A program made the position numbers and the translations under genes. The notes under the pieces are model-generated. The model saw only the letters and a program-made list of their open reading frames with translations. It made no database searches and had not been told where the DNA came from. This document shows, piece after piece, positions 24,156 through 37,564 of a stretch of 64,000 nt of DNA (position 1 is the first letter of the stretch; every line of letters starts with the position of its first letter). Origin of the DNA: Dolomedes plantarius (Eukaryota > Arthropoda > Arachnida > Araneae > Dolomedidae); assembly GCA_907164885.2 (NCBI GenBank), contig OU015501.1:22036631-22100630 (forward strand). The letters are read 5' to 3'.

Positions 24156-25071
24156 TTAGACTGAATTATGAAATAAATCCTATGCATGAGAGTTCTCGAA
24201 ACTTTTGTTTTCTTTACTTAGGCCTTTTCAGTCCCCACCGATGACCGAATAGTTAATACTGTTATAGTTGAGAGAATTGCTTAGCGAAGTGTCGTAAAGG
24301 ATGTTGGTTGAATTCTCTCGTGGATGGCAAATTAGAAGGAATTATTTTGTGCGCGATCATTTTTCAAAGAATGTAAAAGGATTGCAGGATACTTATCACA
24401 AAAATTACGTCACTAAGATGTTCTTCACTCTATAGCGATAAATCACTGGTACCTTCATTTAAAATGATGAGGAAGTTTTAAATATATAAAAAAAATTTAC
24501 TATTAATTTTTACATCTCTCTCTTTATCAAAAGACCAACTATTTAGTTAAGCCCAAAACTCATACAATTTTTAACACATATCGTTAGGTATTAGCAAATT
24601 ATATATATATATATATATTTGTATGTATGTATATTTGCAACAACATATGTAATTAATATTTTTCCATTTCCAGAAAAAAAGGTAAATATACTTATAATAA
24701 AGTTTTCTCCAGAAATTCTGTATAAAAAATTCTATACAATATTACGAGGGCTCCCGTGTTTTAATTTCTCAAGCGTTCACACATGTTTAGCAGTTTTAGA
24801 TTAATATTTTTAAAAAAAAACTTTTTTTGAAAATATCCCACTCAAGGCTCTATTGTTGCTGCATTTTTTCCCTTATCGGTTCAGAACTAAATAAAGAATT
24901 TTAGGTTTTAACAGCAAAATGAGTAGACTAAATTCAAGTGCTCAATAAAAAGCAATCTAAATATAAGGTCATGAAATAGAATGGGTCTGAGGCAATATTT
25001 AGAAACAGATCATAAAGTTTGTCTCCATATCCGTGACGTTGAGTATTAAACTTCAATTTTATCCAATATAT
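24156..25071. other. AT-rich non-coding stretch
   Basis: A short (TA)n tract lies at about 24600-24618. The frames 24619-24804 and 24934-25191 show no domain; the latter runs through a (TA)n tract and a transposon scrap. Confidence 0.45.
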
Positions 25072-25230
25072 ATATATATATACCGGCCACCTCTCTAAAC
25101 GGCCATATTTTGTTGCGAACCAAAGAAAGACTACATAACGCCAATGTTGTGGAAGAAATCTCTTTTCGACAGCCCCCCTCAAAACGGTCACTTTGGTTCG
25201 GAACCATTACTGACATAGGGAAGTTTCACC

Positions 25231-25231
<1 letters not shown>
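25072..25231. mobile_element. pogo/Tigger-like MITE fragment
   Basis: GCGCC-poor sequence changes abruptly to CCGGCCACCTCTCTAAACGG...AAACGGTCACTTTGG and ends GGGAAGTTTCACCGT. The 'GGCCACCTCTCTA(T)AACGG' wording and the inverted GTGAAAC terminus are typical of pogo/Tigger-type MITEs. Both sides run into (TA)n, so exact ends and target duplication cannot be set. Confidence 0.5.

Positions 25232-25313
<82 letters not shown>
25232..25313 (+). repeat. compound microsatellite (TA)n(GT)n
   Basis: About 57 bp of alternating TA followed by about 25 bp of alternating GT. Frames through it encode only YI or CV repeats and are not genes. Confidence 0.97.
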
Positions 25314-25443
25314 ATGAAAATTTAATACAATGAAACGTTTAGAAAACTATTACAAATTCAAAAGAATCATTTATATAAACAATATAAAATGAACAGTCAT
25401 ATTAGATGGTCTAAATCATATAATTTGCACCTGAATATGTTTC

Positions 25444-25620
25444 TTCGGTTCGGTTTGGAGCGCTATGGTTAATTTTTTTTTTTTTTTTTTGCTATACGAG
25501 GGCTAATTAGACCGGGACATACAGCTTAAAGGAGATTCCGAATGGCTACAAATGTCCCTGGCAAGCGTAGGACTTTGGTACCGAAAGCTATAACTCTAGC
25601 CATTCTGCCATCGTCCGGCA
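25444..25620 (-). repeat. tRNA-derived SINE, family 1, degenerate copy
   Basis: It parallels the SINE at 47671-47856 along its full length. Shared blocks are GGTTTGGAGCGCTA, ACGAGGGCTAATTAGACCGG, GATTCCGAATGGCTACAAA and a decayed tRNA-like head (CTAGCCATTCTGCCATC). A poly(T) of about 20 bp has expanded inside it (25471-25491). The frame 25542-25739 overlapping it is not a gene. Confidence 0.75.
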
Positions 25621-26635
25621 ACAGGTTTCTTCAAATAAACGTATTTATAATGAAATATAATGCTAGAAAATTGAGAAGTATGCTTCAGCTACATGTATTA
25701 AAGCAGGTGACTAACGACTACAAGACAAACCCTGAATGATATTTTCGTTTTACATCTGTTTTGTAAAATGAAACTTTCTTTTCGTACGTCTTTCAGTTAT
25801 TGGGTAATAAATACTGACCAGTAGTAGCAGATATTTTCTGTGCGGTGTTTTATTATCTCCGTGCGAGTGTGTAGGGATTGGAATAATGTAGGTCTTTCGT
25901 AAAATTGAAATGGCAGAAGGCGAATTTTCTAAAAGCTGGTGATGCCGGTATAACGAAATTCTCTACTCAGTTTCTGAATCCAACGTTAAGAGTTTTATTA
26001 TAATATAGTTATAAAATGGGGTTTAAATAATAAATATATTTGCAAATCAAAAAAAAATATTCAGTAGTATTTTGAAGTATTTTTTACGTAGAGTTTTATT
26101 AGTGTAGCACCTAAATAGTGCACCTAGATTAAGCTAATAATTAATCCCGGTGTTTCGACGAATGCTTCCGGAATATGCCCGGCGTTTAATAATAATAATT
26201 TAAAAAAAATCGCCAGTGTGTGATCGCGCTCAGTGGGGATTGTTATTTATTTTAATAATCATTGACATCTATCATATTAAGCAAGCCTTGTCAACAACAT
26301 TTTGAACATAGCAATTTTGTAAAAAGAGAGGTCTTGAAATCTACCTTCTTGAAAGGAAATTTGTTTTATCTCAATCTTTTTAAAAAAGCATACTAGTACT
26401 AAATTTTCTCATCATATAGCTATTTAAACTGTAAGATCACTTCTCATCCTTAAAGTTTGCGTTATTGCTCAGAAGAAAGTTCTTTTCATATTCAACAACA
26501 CAGCATGCGCAAATGATACAATCGTAGAATATTTCAGAAGTGATCGACCCTAATTCACTTTTTATCTAGGGTGTACTCATCTGGAACATTTTCTTGTAAG
26601 GGACAATAAATGATGCTTGATACCCCTGTTATCGC
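25621..26635. other. AT-rich non-coding stretch
   Basis: No gene recognised. A small GC-richer patch at 26140-26240 (CCGGTGTTTCGACG, ATCGCCAGTGTGTGATCGC) may be an old repeat scrap. Confidence 0.4.
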
Positions 26636-26808
26636 AATAAATGGAGGCATATAAAGGAAAAAACGATATTTTTTGCATATACCGACCTATGCATATCATG
26701 CATATACTTTACGTAAGTGCAGTTTTGACAGTTTCTTTAGAATTACCTTTACTTTGAAAAAAAAATACCCATTGTGTTTCAAAATACACCAAGCGCCTCC
26801 ATTTATTC
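26632..26808. repeat. small element bounded by 13-bp inverted repeats
   Basis: AATAAATGGAGGC (near 26636) is perfectly inverted as GCCTCCATTTATT (near 26796). The roughly 175-bp unit is AT-rich and non-coding. No clear target duplication, so a MITE is only possible. Confidence 0.4.
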
Positions 26809-29800
26809 AGAGCTTTAAGGTTCAAACTAATGCACTTCGTAGACTTTATAGGTATTAGCAAACTACATTTCAGAGCTAAGGTTATGTATTTTTTTATTAT
26901 TTAACAAGTATTTATCTCTGTATAAAATTTTTAATTCTTAATAATAAGCGTCAAATAAATTTCACTCGGCATCAATTGTTATTATTAAATGATTCAGTTC
27001 CTTCATTTAACAAAATAGCTTATTTTGCTTAATCCTCAGCAAAAAAAATTGTGGAGTTAGTAAATATTTTGCAGGAACAACAAAGTATTTAACAAGATTG
27101 AGCTACAATTATTTGCTCCAACATGGGGCAGTAAATTTATACCGCTTGAAGAACAACAACAAAAAAGTTCCCACGGGAAAATAAATGGCAAAGAGCGTAA
27201 ACATTTCCTAATATTAAAAATATTATTCTTTTTTACTGTTTTAATAAAGTAGACGAGTTTGTCAATAAGAAATTATTTAAGCATTGTTTAGTATGCAGTA
27301 ACATAGAACTGTTTTTAACATACATTAGTTTTTAGATATTCTCTTTTGTATCATAAAAGAATTTTTTTCGGTCAATTTTGTTTAAAAATTTTTATTTTAA
27401 AATTTTTGTTTAAAGTTTTTTATTTAAAAATTTTTTTTCTGTACTTTTTAAGGATTGAGATTATTTTTGTTTGTAATTATTTTCGCATAGCTAAAATTTT
27501 GCCGATGTCATAATATCAGCAATACGTTACCTATTTAGTATATTTAAAACATATGTATTTACTTCCTTTTGACATGATTTTTATATTATGAAGATTTAAA
27601 ATATGAAATAATATAAAATTGAGACAAAATTTCAGTCGAGCAATTATTTACAGTTTAACAGCGTTTGTGCTATAGGTAAGTCACTTTGGATTTTACTTTT
27701 GGATTGTTTTGATAATGTCGTATGAAAATAAACTTCTCGAAATACTACTCAATATCAATTAACTGGGATAGACGTGATAGACGCAGAGACAGGAGTTCTT
27801 AAACGTGATATCTTTTATACTGAGAATTCAAAAAGGAGGCACACGCGGCCTCAGTATTATGTCATGGGAAATTAATTGTCCCGGCACTCAACGTAATAAA
27901 GGGAAGTTTTTACTTTAATAAATATGTCTCAGTTGGGTGATTATTTCCGTCCTGTATGTTTTTTAGGGTTTTTTTAAATTTATCTCAAAAATTCAAAATG
28001 TGCTTATTTAAGTATTGAACTTATTCGAAGTCACATTTTGAAAGAGATTTCATAATTCCCAGACTGTGAATTATCTTAACATGGAGCAGTATTGAATGCA
28101 TTTCATGCTGAGATGACTAAAATATTTGTGCATATTTAACTCATGATAAAATTGAAAGAAAAAAGGACAAAAAATTAAAGTAACAATAAAACATAAGAAA
28201 CATAAAATGGGAATTATACTAACGTATTGTAAATCATACTTTGAAAGAATTGTAGGTTTCATTATCCCTACAATGTGAATAGCGTTTTATACTCAGATTG
28301 CAAAAACACTTATGACTTACGATAAAATTTAGACAAAATGAAGAGTAATTTGAACGTTATAGTGTACCATAAAAAATTTAATTCTGGAAATCAAAATCTC
28401 GATTTTTAAGCTAACATTTAAGTCTTAAAAATCTGTTCTAAAATATAAAATAAAAAATTTATTTTTTTACGTCATGCTAAAAGTTTTGAAATTTTAAAAA
28501 CTTACTTTTGAATCTAAATAACTTGAAACTTATACGTTGATGACTTCATTCCTGCTTCTATACTCTGATGTAAGAAATTTTCCCAAATTTGTAAACTCCA
28601 CATAGCCGTGATACACTTTTATAAAACTTTCACTTGTTAAAAGTTGAATATTTCTCCATCTCCTTGTAAACATACACACAATTATTCCCTTCTACTCAGC
28701 TCATCTTTCGAGGTTCATTCCACACTAAAAGATGCGCAGTTTTGTGGGGACTAGTTTAACCCATTTCAGAATATATAGCTGTGTTTTTTAATGGGGATCT
28801 TGAACCAGTCCTGAAGCGGTTTCTGCAGTCAGCCATTACCCGTTCAAGTGAGGAGAATCGTGTTGGTCTGTATATTTGCATTCGTATTCTTACATAAACT
28901 GCTAAATCCGAGCGATTGCTCAGGAAATGTAATAAGTATGTTTTAGCACTGATATTTTCACAGTATGTGCAGCATGACTGCAGCTTGCAAAGCGGAAACA
29001 AGGAAACGGTAATTTTTTCATCTAATCGGATATAAGTATCGGTAATTGGCTATTCTCTACACCATCTGAGCAACACTAAACACTGACTCCGAACATTGAA
29101 ATTCGATAACAAGGGGTTACATAAGGACCTTCTATTTTGAGATGCAAGACTTTAGTCTCGGGCCTGTGGTCTTCGAACGCCACTTTAAAAATTCTTTGCT
29201 TGGCTAAACAATAAATTGTAGTGTATTAAAGAAAAGATAAATGCAATAAATTTAGGCATCTTTCAATGTGAGGTGATTAAGAACCATGGGTTTAGAAAGA
29301 AATTTTTGAGCTAGTTAATGTGTTATGTAAAATGCATGTTTCTATTAAAAGGACTGTTAAAATCATATGGGTGGGTTCAATACGCTGAGGCTATATAATG
29401 CGGCAAAATCTAAAATAAGTAAAATTCTTTTTTTTTAATGTACAACTAATAGGCAAAAATGGAAGCAGGGCGTCTGTAACAGCCTTTAAAAGAAGGTTTT
29501 TGCCTACTTAGCTGTCAGGTAGCAAAAATGACGCAGTACTCAAGAAACCAATCAACAGATCTATGGACAGTGGTGTTACCCCAGCGTTAGACCTCAAAGC
29601 AACTCTGAGGACTTTATTAATATGTCTAAATCTTTCTTGAATATATTCTCCCGATGTCTGGTTAAAGGCATATATCCCTTCTTTATTATTTATCTGCCAG
29701 GAAAGAATATCCTGTGATGTTAGTTATAAAAAATTTCGTAATACAGTAATGGTCAACCCATCGGTTCGGAAAACAGACGTTTCCGAATTCGATTCTTGGC

Positions 29801-30829
29801 TAAACAGAAGTCTTTTAATCGAAGAAAAAATTGACTGCAGTAAAAACTGATGCAGAGTGAACTTTAAGATTTTAATTTCCAGTATTGGTAGAGTAAAGGA
29901 AGATTAATGCACGAGTTTGACATCTATAATTAAAATGGAAACCTTAAAATTACACTTACAGCTTACAGGTGTGGAGACATGTTAGATTAGAAAATATAGA
30001 GAATTTTCCTCTACCAAGTATTATGTGCACTGGATTATTACTCCATTCTTCTTCTTTTTATTTAACTGGTGCTAGACGACAAAAATTTAGCTTATTTAGT
30101 TCATTCAATAAGTGATTAAATCAAGTATTTCCTCGGTAGACAAACTTTATATCAGAAGTCATTAAACGGAAAGAATAATGCAGGTAATAAATATAATTAC
30201 ACGTACATACTCATATACAATGAGTTACTTAATTTTATGAAGAAGCCATATACAAAAATAAATTTTCTGAAGGCCAAAACACAAAATACTGCAAACAGAG
30301 CTCATGTTTTCTGTGTTTTATTAGAAATTTTTGTTTGTTAAAAGCATTTCTAATATGAACAAAATGTTGCAATACATTTAATACTTGAACTATCAAGTCA
30401 ATCAAAATGAGTGGGTTTAATTTTGGTAGAAATAGGTATATATTAATTGTTGATTACTCTTGTGGTAAAATTGTTTTCGTTCGTTAAAAAGAACAGAATA
30501 GTTTTGTTAATAGGGTCTTCAACTATATCATATTGACAGATTCACAAAAACTCAAAACATTCGTTAACATAAAAAGTAGATGATTTTAAAAATTAGTGGA
30601 CAATTTGTTCGCCTTTTTAAAACTAAAATTGAACTTATTTTCCTTAAAACTATAAATTTTCAGTCATGGAGTTTTAGTAAGACTTTTTCGATTTAAAATA
30701 AACTGAAAAGCAGTTACATCTTTTTTAAACGATACACTTTTGCTAAAATAATGAATAAAAATGTGAAAGATACATTACTTTGTTCAAACCACTGTCGCAG
30801 CGCCTACTGCCAGAAACAATGCAGTTGAA
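26809..30829. other. long AT-rich stretch without recognised genes
   Basis: No transposon ends or protein motifs found over 4 kb. A minus-strand frame at 28756-29001 (81 codons) has mixed composition with several Cys, but no domain I recognise and no splice or codon evidence. Near 29755-29810, TTCGGAAAACAG...GAATTCGATTCTTGG faintly resembles a tRNA B box, possibly an old SINE. Neither is strong enough to call. Confidence 0.4.
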
Positions 30830-30879
30830 CAGATCAGTCCCCCCCGCCCCCACTCCGGATAAACAAGAGGTGTGACCCA

Positions 30880-30950
30880 TATGATTTTAACACCCATATG
30901 ATTTTTCCGGATAACTGATTTTTCCGGATTAATCTGATTTTTCCGGATAA
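30880..30950 (+). repeat. short tandem repeat around TGATTTTTCCGGAT
   Basis: TGATTTTTCCGGATAA(A/C) or close variants appear three times in a row, with a related CTCCGGATAAAC just upstream at about 30853. The 'TTTTTCCGGATAA' wording resembles subterminal pogo/Tigger repeats (compare CCGGATTATCCGG inside 37658-38124). Confidence 0.7.
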
Positions 30951-33900
30951 ACAATAGGATTTGACACAGTAACTACCCATTCCCTGAAGAAATGAGAATT
31001 AGTAGTTCACCATCTCCCATAATAAAATAACATGCCGTAATTGACAGGCAGAGTCGATAAGCTTGCATTACATCAGGCTATTAATTTCTCGTCATAGGAT
31101 GAGTAAAATCAAGTTTATTAGTTTAATACTTTAAACTTAAAAACATTTATAAGTGACCGACTATTTTTAACCTTATGTATAACATATCAAATATTACTAG
31201 TCTCAACTAAATTACAACATTCTTAGTAAATAAAATACTACTATACTGTAAATTAATACAAAATTTGATATTTTTTTTCAAAACTTAGGAGTCAGTTAAT
31301 TTTGATCAGCTTAAATTTTTTAAAAAATATATTATTTTATGTTTTGAAAAATTTAATTATAAACCGACCGTATAAAATATTATATCTCTCCCTTTCTAAT
31401 ATGGTGCCCTTAAATCAGTTATATTAGATGGAAATAACTGGCTCTGATCAATGGTTAATAGTGAAGATTCAGATTTTAACAGAATTAATCACTAATGGTG
31501 ACTAATAGTCTTTAGAATTTAAGCTCTGTATTAAAAATCTTTAATATCCATTTAAAAGAGATGTTTGTGTTTGAGAATACCTTATACTGGCTCACCATTC
31601 ATTGGGAAATTAATAACGTTATAAATATTACCATAGCCCCTTACTTGAATTTTATGGAGAGAGTTTTTGAATCAGAATTTCTTCTTCAAATAGAGTGTTA
31701 TATGCAGAATACAATAGGGAAACTTATTCTCGCAATTATATCACTAAATTAATCTTCTTTCGTTATTTTTTCTCAATAATTAAACATTATTCATAGGGTT
31801 CAATATACGATGTTTAAGATTACCCCTTGAGAAATAGCATTTTTGAGAGAATTATGAACAAGTATATTATTCTCAAAACGATCGCTCAGGCTAAAGTCAC
31901 AAAATTTTTCTAATCCTGAGCAGCTTCTCCAAAGTAGAGCCGCTCAAGTGCATGTGAAAATTGAAGCTATGCTGTAAAACTGCTTTTAAGTTGCTACCGC
32001 ATCAGAGGAAAGGATGCTGTTTAGCGGATTTGTTGTTTAGCGGGAAGATAGCGAAACAAAAACAGGAAGGATTTTGAAGCATTTTCCGTTGTGAAATTTT
32101 AGCATCCACAAAATTCTCATCATGGGTCTATCATATTTTTATAATTCAGGATAGTCTTGTTTTATATATTATATTCTTATAACATTGCTCACTCTAAAAT
32201 TATTTTTATTATTGACGATTAAATTAGAAGTGCATTATTCCGAGAATAATGCGTAGACTGAAACAGTACTGAAGGAATTAAATGAATAATGAAATTAATT
32301 TCTAGATTACGAATAATAATTTTTTACTTAAATACTTTTTTTAGGTGAATTTTTTAGGTACGAATTTTAATTTATTAGTGAACTGTAATAATTAATTTTA
32401 ATAAACAGTGCAAAGGGGATAAAATGCAGTAGTTATAAATTATTATCAGAGAATGATAATATGAATGATTCAATGCATGAAATACCAAGCCTTTACACAT
32501 AAAAGAGTAAAAAAAGGTATCAGCACGTTATAAAGTAATGTACTGTATTACTGTGATCTAAAACAATATGCATAACAATCTAACTCACCTAAAATGTCAT
32601 ACCTTAATATATTGCAAATAGAACAGAAAAAAGAAAAGAAAAACTTCTTATAAGGTGGTATATCCCTGACTCCAGTTATGTGTGTTTCTTTTTACAGGAC
32701 TGTTACTGTGTGAGTATCGACATATTGTACTAAACTTGTTTTCACCCTTCGTGTTAAATAAATATTCTTTCGCAAAAATCCGAATATTCATAGATTGAAT
32801 ATTTTTTTTAAAAAATTACTAAGGGAGATGATGTTTTTTTGTTCAGATTTAGACACATCATATGTAGAAAGGTGCGAAAGAGAGAAACCCGAAGGGGAGG
32901 GTGGTGTTCATTCAAAATTTTCACATTTAGACCTGTATCTCTCATGTAAATACAAAATAATATTAACGGGGTTATTTTCGTAAAAAAAGTATTCAAGTGC
33001 TATAAAATATACATCTAAACCATGCTTGCTTAGAAATAAATACGAAATGACGTATGCAAACTTTTACAAAACAAAGCAAAATCTTTTACATAAAACTTTA
33101 GTTATTTTAAGAAAACTTTTTTTTTAAACGTAAAATTTTATTATAAACACAAAGCGAAAAGACTAAATTAATATATTTTGTACATATTGTTAGATCTGAT
33201 TTTATGAAGCATTTTAATCCTTGAGATATTAGCTTGAGTACCACCCATGAAAACATGTCTTGGTAAAATATGCAGACGGATTATTTTCCGGATAATTTAT
33301 AACTTTATAAATGGAGATAATCTTATTTACAGTGTATTTTACTTTTGAGTGAAGCTTATATATTCTTTTAGGGCATGCAAGAGAAAGTTACCAAAATATT
33401 TATTTTTATTATAAACAAAAAGCAAAAACAAAAAAAACTTGGTGCGAGTTAGAGATTATAGTTTTCTTTTGATTATTTTCACGTTAAAAAACGATAAGAA
33501 ATAAACATTAAATGAAATAAATGACAAAAAGTATTGACAAATTCACTTACCTATTTTCCAGATGAAATCAAATTGCAAGATTTAACAAAAAAAGGTTTCA
33601 TCGGGAAAAGGATAACTAGTCGATGAAAGAGCATCGATAAGAAATTGGAGCCCGTAGCATTCTCTTTCTCGAAAGTTAGAAGTAGATGTGGAAATCATTC
33701 CTGAAAAGCGTCAATTCCTTAATTTGTTTCTCTAATAATCCATTTAAGAACTTCGTTTGTGTGACTGTAAAGGAAATGGTTGCCTCTTCACTCAATTGTG
33801 CTTGTTTACTCAATTGCAAGAGTCGAGGAATCCATTTAGGCTCCAAGTGTGAAACGAAAAGAGGCAGAGAAGAAAAGTTTTGAATCATGCAAACACTCTT

Positions 33901-34199
33901 CCTTTTTTAATTTCAGGAAATGTAAGCTATAGTTTATCTGTATTCGGTATGTTAGCACTACGGAGTATGCAGCTTTGGAGTAATCTCCAGGATATAACAG
34001 TATTGTAGCAATTTCAAGAACTGGGAGAGGACGTTCAATGAATGTAATATTCAGAACTGTTATCTTCACTTGACTCAAAGTCGTTTTATCGCAATTGAAA
34101 GAGGTTTTATGAAAGCTGAATTTTGGTTCAAAAACTGTAAGAAGAGCTTTCTACGACTGGAAAGCTGTCAGTGAACTAAGCAGGCTTACTCCAAGTATT
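30951..34199. other. AT-rich stretch without recognised genes
   Basis: Only short frames occur (for example 31561-31752, 32795-32983, 33686-33883). None has a known motif, and overlapping frames on both strands argue against coding. The composition becomes less AT-rich from about 33640 onward. Confidence 0.4.
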
Positions 34200-34930
34200 T
34201 ATATGAGACGCTCATGCAGAAATTTCCGATACCGAAACATTAGTCAGTTAGCTTTCCAAACAAATGATTGTGCAATCACTTCCTTATCGATGTGTCACAC
34301 CATTCTCCTGCCACCCAATAAATATTTGCATGAAGGATTCCCCGAGTATCTTCCCCCGGCCGCTGCTCGGTTTGAATTTCGCAGAACTGGCGCAAAAAAA
34401 AGGGCCTTACTCGTGACAAGTAGCCGTGACGTCATATTTCACGGGCGACATCCTACGTAGGGAGCGTGAAGACAGGATGCCTGTCCGATGCCTTCATCCG
34501 GTGCGAACACCCATGAGAACGGGGCCGACCCGCAGGACACAGATTCGACCTCGCCGCTTAATTAGTGAGGGGCCCCCATTAGCGGCTGGTCACGTGGCGA
34601 GCATCGCAAGGAGTACAGTCCAAATAAACAGTTTTGTTAGTCATCATTATCATTGGCCGCTTCCTCTGCAACGGAACTAGCCGGCTTCTGCTCCCGATGA
34701 TAAAGAGATGGCAATTGTCTCTTATCACTCTTTTCACACTTCGGGAGCGCTTCTCGCTCGCTCTCCATATTCCAATTGCATCCGATCAGAATGAACTCGA
34801 TGCTGCGCGGGGTTCCCGGAATTTTATTAAGCTGCTCGGGGATAGGGGGGAGAATTCGGCAAATAAACATATTACGGAAATAGGGGGACGTATAGAAGGG
34901 GAGCGTTTATTAGAACCAGAGTGAATAATC
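34200..34930. promoter_or_regulatory. GC-rich candidate conserved non-coding / regulatory region
   Basis: This is the most GC- and CpG-rich long stretch outside transposons. It contains a palindromic CRE site TGACGTCA (34427-34434), an E-box CACGTG (34591-34596), a homeodomain-type TTAATTAG (34558-34565) and an imperfect palindrome of paired GATA sites, GATAAAGAGA...TCTCTTATC (34699-34726). Frames of 60-96 codons are open on both strands at once, as GC-rich sequence gives by chance, and none matches a protein I know. No terminal repeats or SINE boxes were found. A non-coding enhancer, promoter or unrecognised exon are all possible; the regulatory reading is inference. Confidence 0.35.
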
Positions 34931-35200
34931 CGAAAGAAAAGTTGGAATCTCCAAAGGTTTGCGCTACGGATAAACATCAGGAATGTTATAATAGTGAATA
35001 CGGCCGGTACTTGGGAATGTTTTAGGAATTTGGTAATTATATATACTATAGAGGTGCCGAAAGGGGTGAATACATTAGTGCCTTATAAGTGGGGTATAGA
35101 AACATTCTAGCATTCCTGCAGCCTGATTTTTTTGTTTGTTTTTTAGTCTCCCCACCCCTCGATTTCGTGAAGTGCACTAGACGCCACTAGAAGTGATATA

Positions 35201-35769
35201 ACGTGAGACGTTGTAGGCGGAATTTGATATATTTTTATTTATACTCATATTATCGTCAATTTCAATTTATTGGCATTGTCACATAAAAAATAGTTTGAAT
35301 TCAAATTAAAAATTAAAAAAAATAATTTACATAAAGTAAACAACGCGAGACGTTGTAGGCGGAATTTGATATATTTTTATTTATACTCACATTATTGGCA
35401 ATTGTAATTTATTGACATTATCACATAAAAAATAGTTTGAATTAAAATTAAAAATTTTAAAAAATAATTTACATAAAGTAAACAACGTGACACGCTGTAG
35501 GCAGAATTTGATATATTTTTATTTATACTCACATTATTGGTAATTTCAATTTATTAGCATTATCCCATAAAAAAATAGTTTGAATTCAAATTAAAAATTT
35601 TAAAAAATAATTTACATAAAGTAAACAACGTGAGACGTTGTAGGCGGAATTTTATATATTTTTATTTATACTCACATTATTGGCAATTGTAATTTATTGG
35701 CATTATCACATAAAAAATAGTTTGAATTAAAATTAAAAATTTTAAAAATAATTAAATAAAGTAAACAAC
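35201..35769 (+). repeat. minisatellite, four copies of a 142-bp unit
   Basis: Units start at ACG(T/C)GAGACG-type sequence at 35201, 35343, 35485 and 35628. Each reads GTTGTAGGCGGAATTTGATA, then TATACTCACATTATTGG, CACATAAAAAATAGTTTGAA and ATTTACATAAAGTAAACAAC. The last unit lost a few bases at its end. No frame is conserved. Adjacent sequence on both sides is unrelated. Confidence 0.93.
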
Positions 35770-37091
35770 TGCACAGCAATACGTCGCACATAAATAAGTC
35801 AGTTTTAGGCGCATGAATTTCTCCTGATTCTTAGAAAACGTACAAACGAAATAGAAACAGAACATTTCCTTGCCTACAAATATACGTAAAAGTAAACGCG
35901 GAATATTCCGTCACCCGCGTATACAGCGTGAAATACAGGATTCATGAGAGAATACTGAAAGACATGACAACAAGAAATTTTGAGATCTCCGTCATTTAAT
36001 TTATGCATCCCAGGAGAGTTATTATGTCATGAAATTACTAGTATTTTCGATTTTAATGATAGTTAAATATACAGCTAAAATTTATTACTGAAAAAACAGA
36101 AATCTTTAAAACTGCGCGCTTTTTATCTAACTGTCTAATTTTATGAGGAAAAAAAAGGAATTAAAAAATATACATTTGCTTACATGTGATTAGAAAATTT
36201 CTGACAGGAAAATTCCCTGTAACCTGATTGAGGATCTCCGTTATCATCTAACGTATCCTCTGAACCCAAAATCAGGAGAGTAAAGATTGATTAGAAAAAA
36301 AAAACTATGGATCTATTTTATGATATCAACCAACAAAAGAGAGGACAGAGAGACAAAAAACGAATAAAAAAAATTTCGTGCTTTTATTTTACGATATTAG
36401 CAGACAATCAAGAAGACATAAAATGGCTAGAGACGGTAGTTTTGTCAGAATCGTGCCTGACTTAGTCACATTTTTCTCAATTAAGAATAAGTTAAGTGTT
36501 ATCGACAGGACCATTAACAACGCAAAGGAGCCCACACAGGTGGCGAGGTTTGAAAGAGCCTTTTAAAATGACCAATACTAAGTGAAATGGACAAGTCATT
36601 AGAATTCATTAACAAAGACCGTTTACGCCCAATGCGGATGAACTAGACGGCAGCCGAAACCCCAACTTCAGAGTCGACACAGGAGTGCTGACAAAAGAAT
36701 GAAGAAGGAAAACAAGGGCAGGAGAATCGAAAAAGTCTTTCCCGATAAGCATTATAGGTGCCGCACATGGGGCGGTAGAAATTACGAGATGCTTCAAGAA
36801 CTTTCGGAAGGAGGTATAAAGGAACAGAAAGACTATGCGAGAGCATTATAGACTGGACTTTGATTATGTATTGACGTACTGAGAGAGTACGGAGAATCTA
36901 GGAGACAAGGCTCTCAATTGGACTATGTTATGTTCCTGATCCCTATAATCTATACGATGATGGTTTTACGGAACAAAGCTACTGTATATATTGATCAATG
37001 TATATAATTATTTCATATTAAACAAAATATAAATACGAACCATTTCTCCATTCATGCATTAATTCAACGAGGCACTTATCTACAAGATCGC
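35770..37091. other. non-coding stretch, partly GC-richer
   Basis: 36400-36860 is less AT-rich and carries overlapping frames (36378-36566 on plus; 36609-36797 and 36643-36846 on minus) without domains. No transposon ends identified. Confidence 0.35.
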
Positions 37092-37514
37092 TTAAGGATG
37101 CTGTGTACTAACCCTATTGGATTCAATGTTAACCTATGGAGAACATTTCTCCAAGAATTGCCGACTTGAATTAAAAGATTTTTTCTCTGAAAAAATTGTA
37201 CTCCGTAATAGTGAAAGAAATTTTGCACTTTGGGACAGTTTTGTTTAAAAAAATGCAAACAATATTTTAAAATTTAAATTACTCGGAGAAAAAAAAATCT
37301 GGTATAGTGTGTTTTAAACGCTCATAAATTCCTTTGATAGACGAAATTTATAAAATGAATCCTGCTGCAAGGTGCAGAAAAGTTCATGCTATCTGAAAAT
37401 ACCATTTTTATTTGATTATTAGCATTTATGTAGCTGTAAATAGTGGACACATTTTCTCCATAGGTTAACATTGAGGTAAGCGATTCCAGTAGGGTTAGTA
37501 CACAGCAGCTTTAA
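37092..37514. mobile_element. TTAA MITE related to element A
   Basis: TTAA occurs at 37092-37095 and 37511-37514. Inside lie long inverted repeats (GGATGCTGTGTACTAACCCT at the left, the same with minor changes inverted at the right, continuing through AATGTTAACCTATGGAGAA). The left arm has lost about 11 bp relative to the right. The interior matches the first 370 bp of element A (for example CTGGTATAGTGTGTTTTAAA and GATTATTAGCATTTATGTAG). At 423 bp it has no coding capacity. It is probably closer to the ancestral form of the family, with element A being an expanded derivative. Confidence 0.9.
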
Positions 37515-37564
37515 AATGATTACTCTCCAATTCTATTGGCATGTAGCTCTATAATAGTCTATAA

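Noticed and set aside
34426..34924. Overlapping frames of 77-96 codons as a real gene
   Set aside because: Frames are open on both strands at the same place, as expected of GC-rich DNA, with no domain, splice site or start context to favour one.
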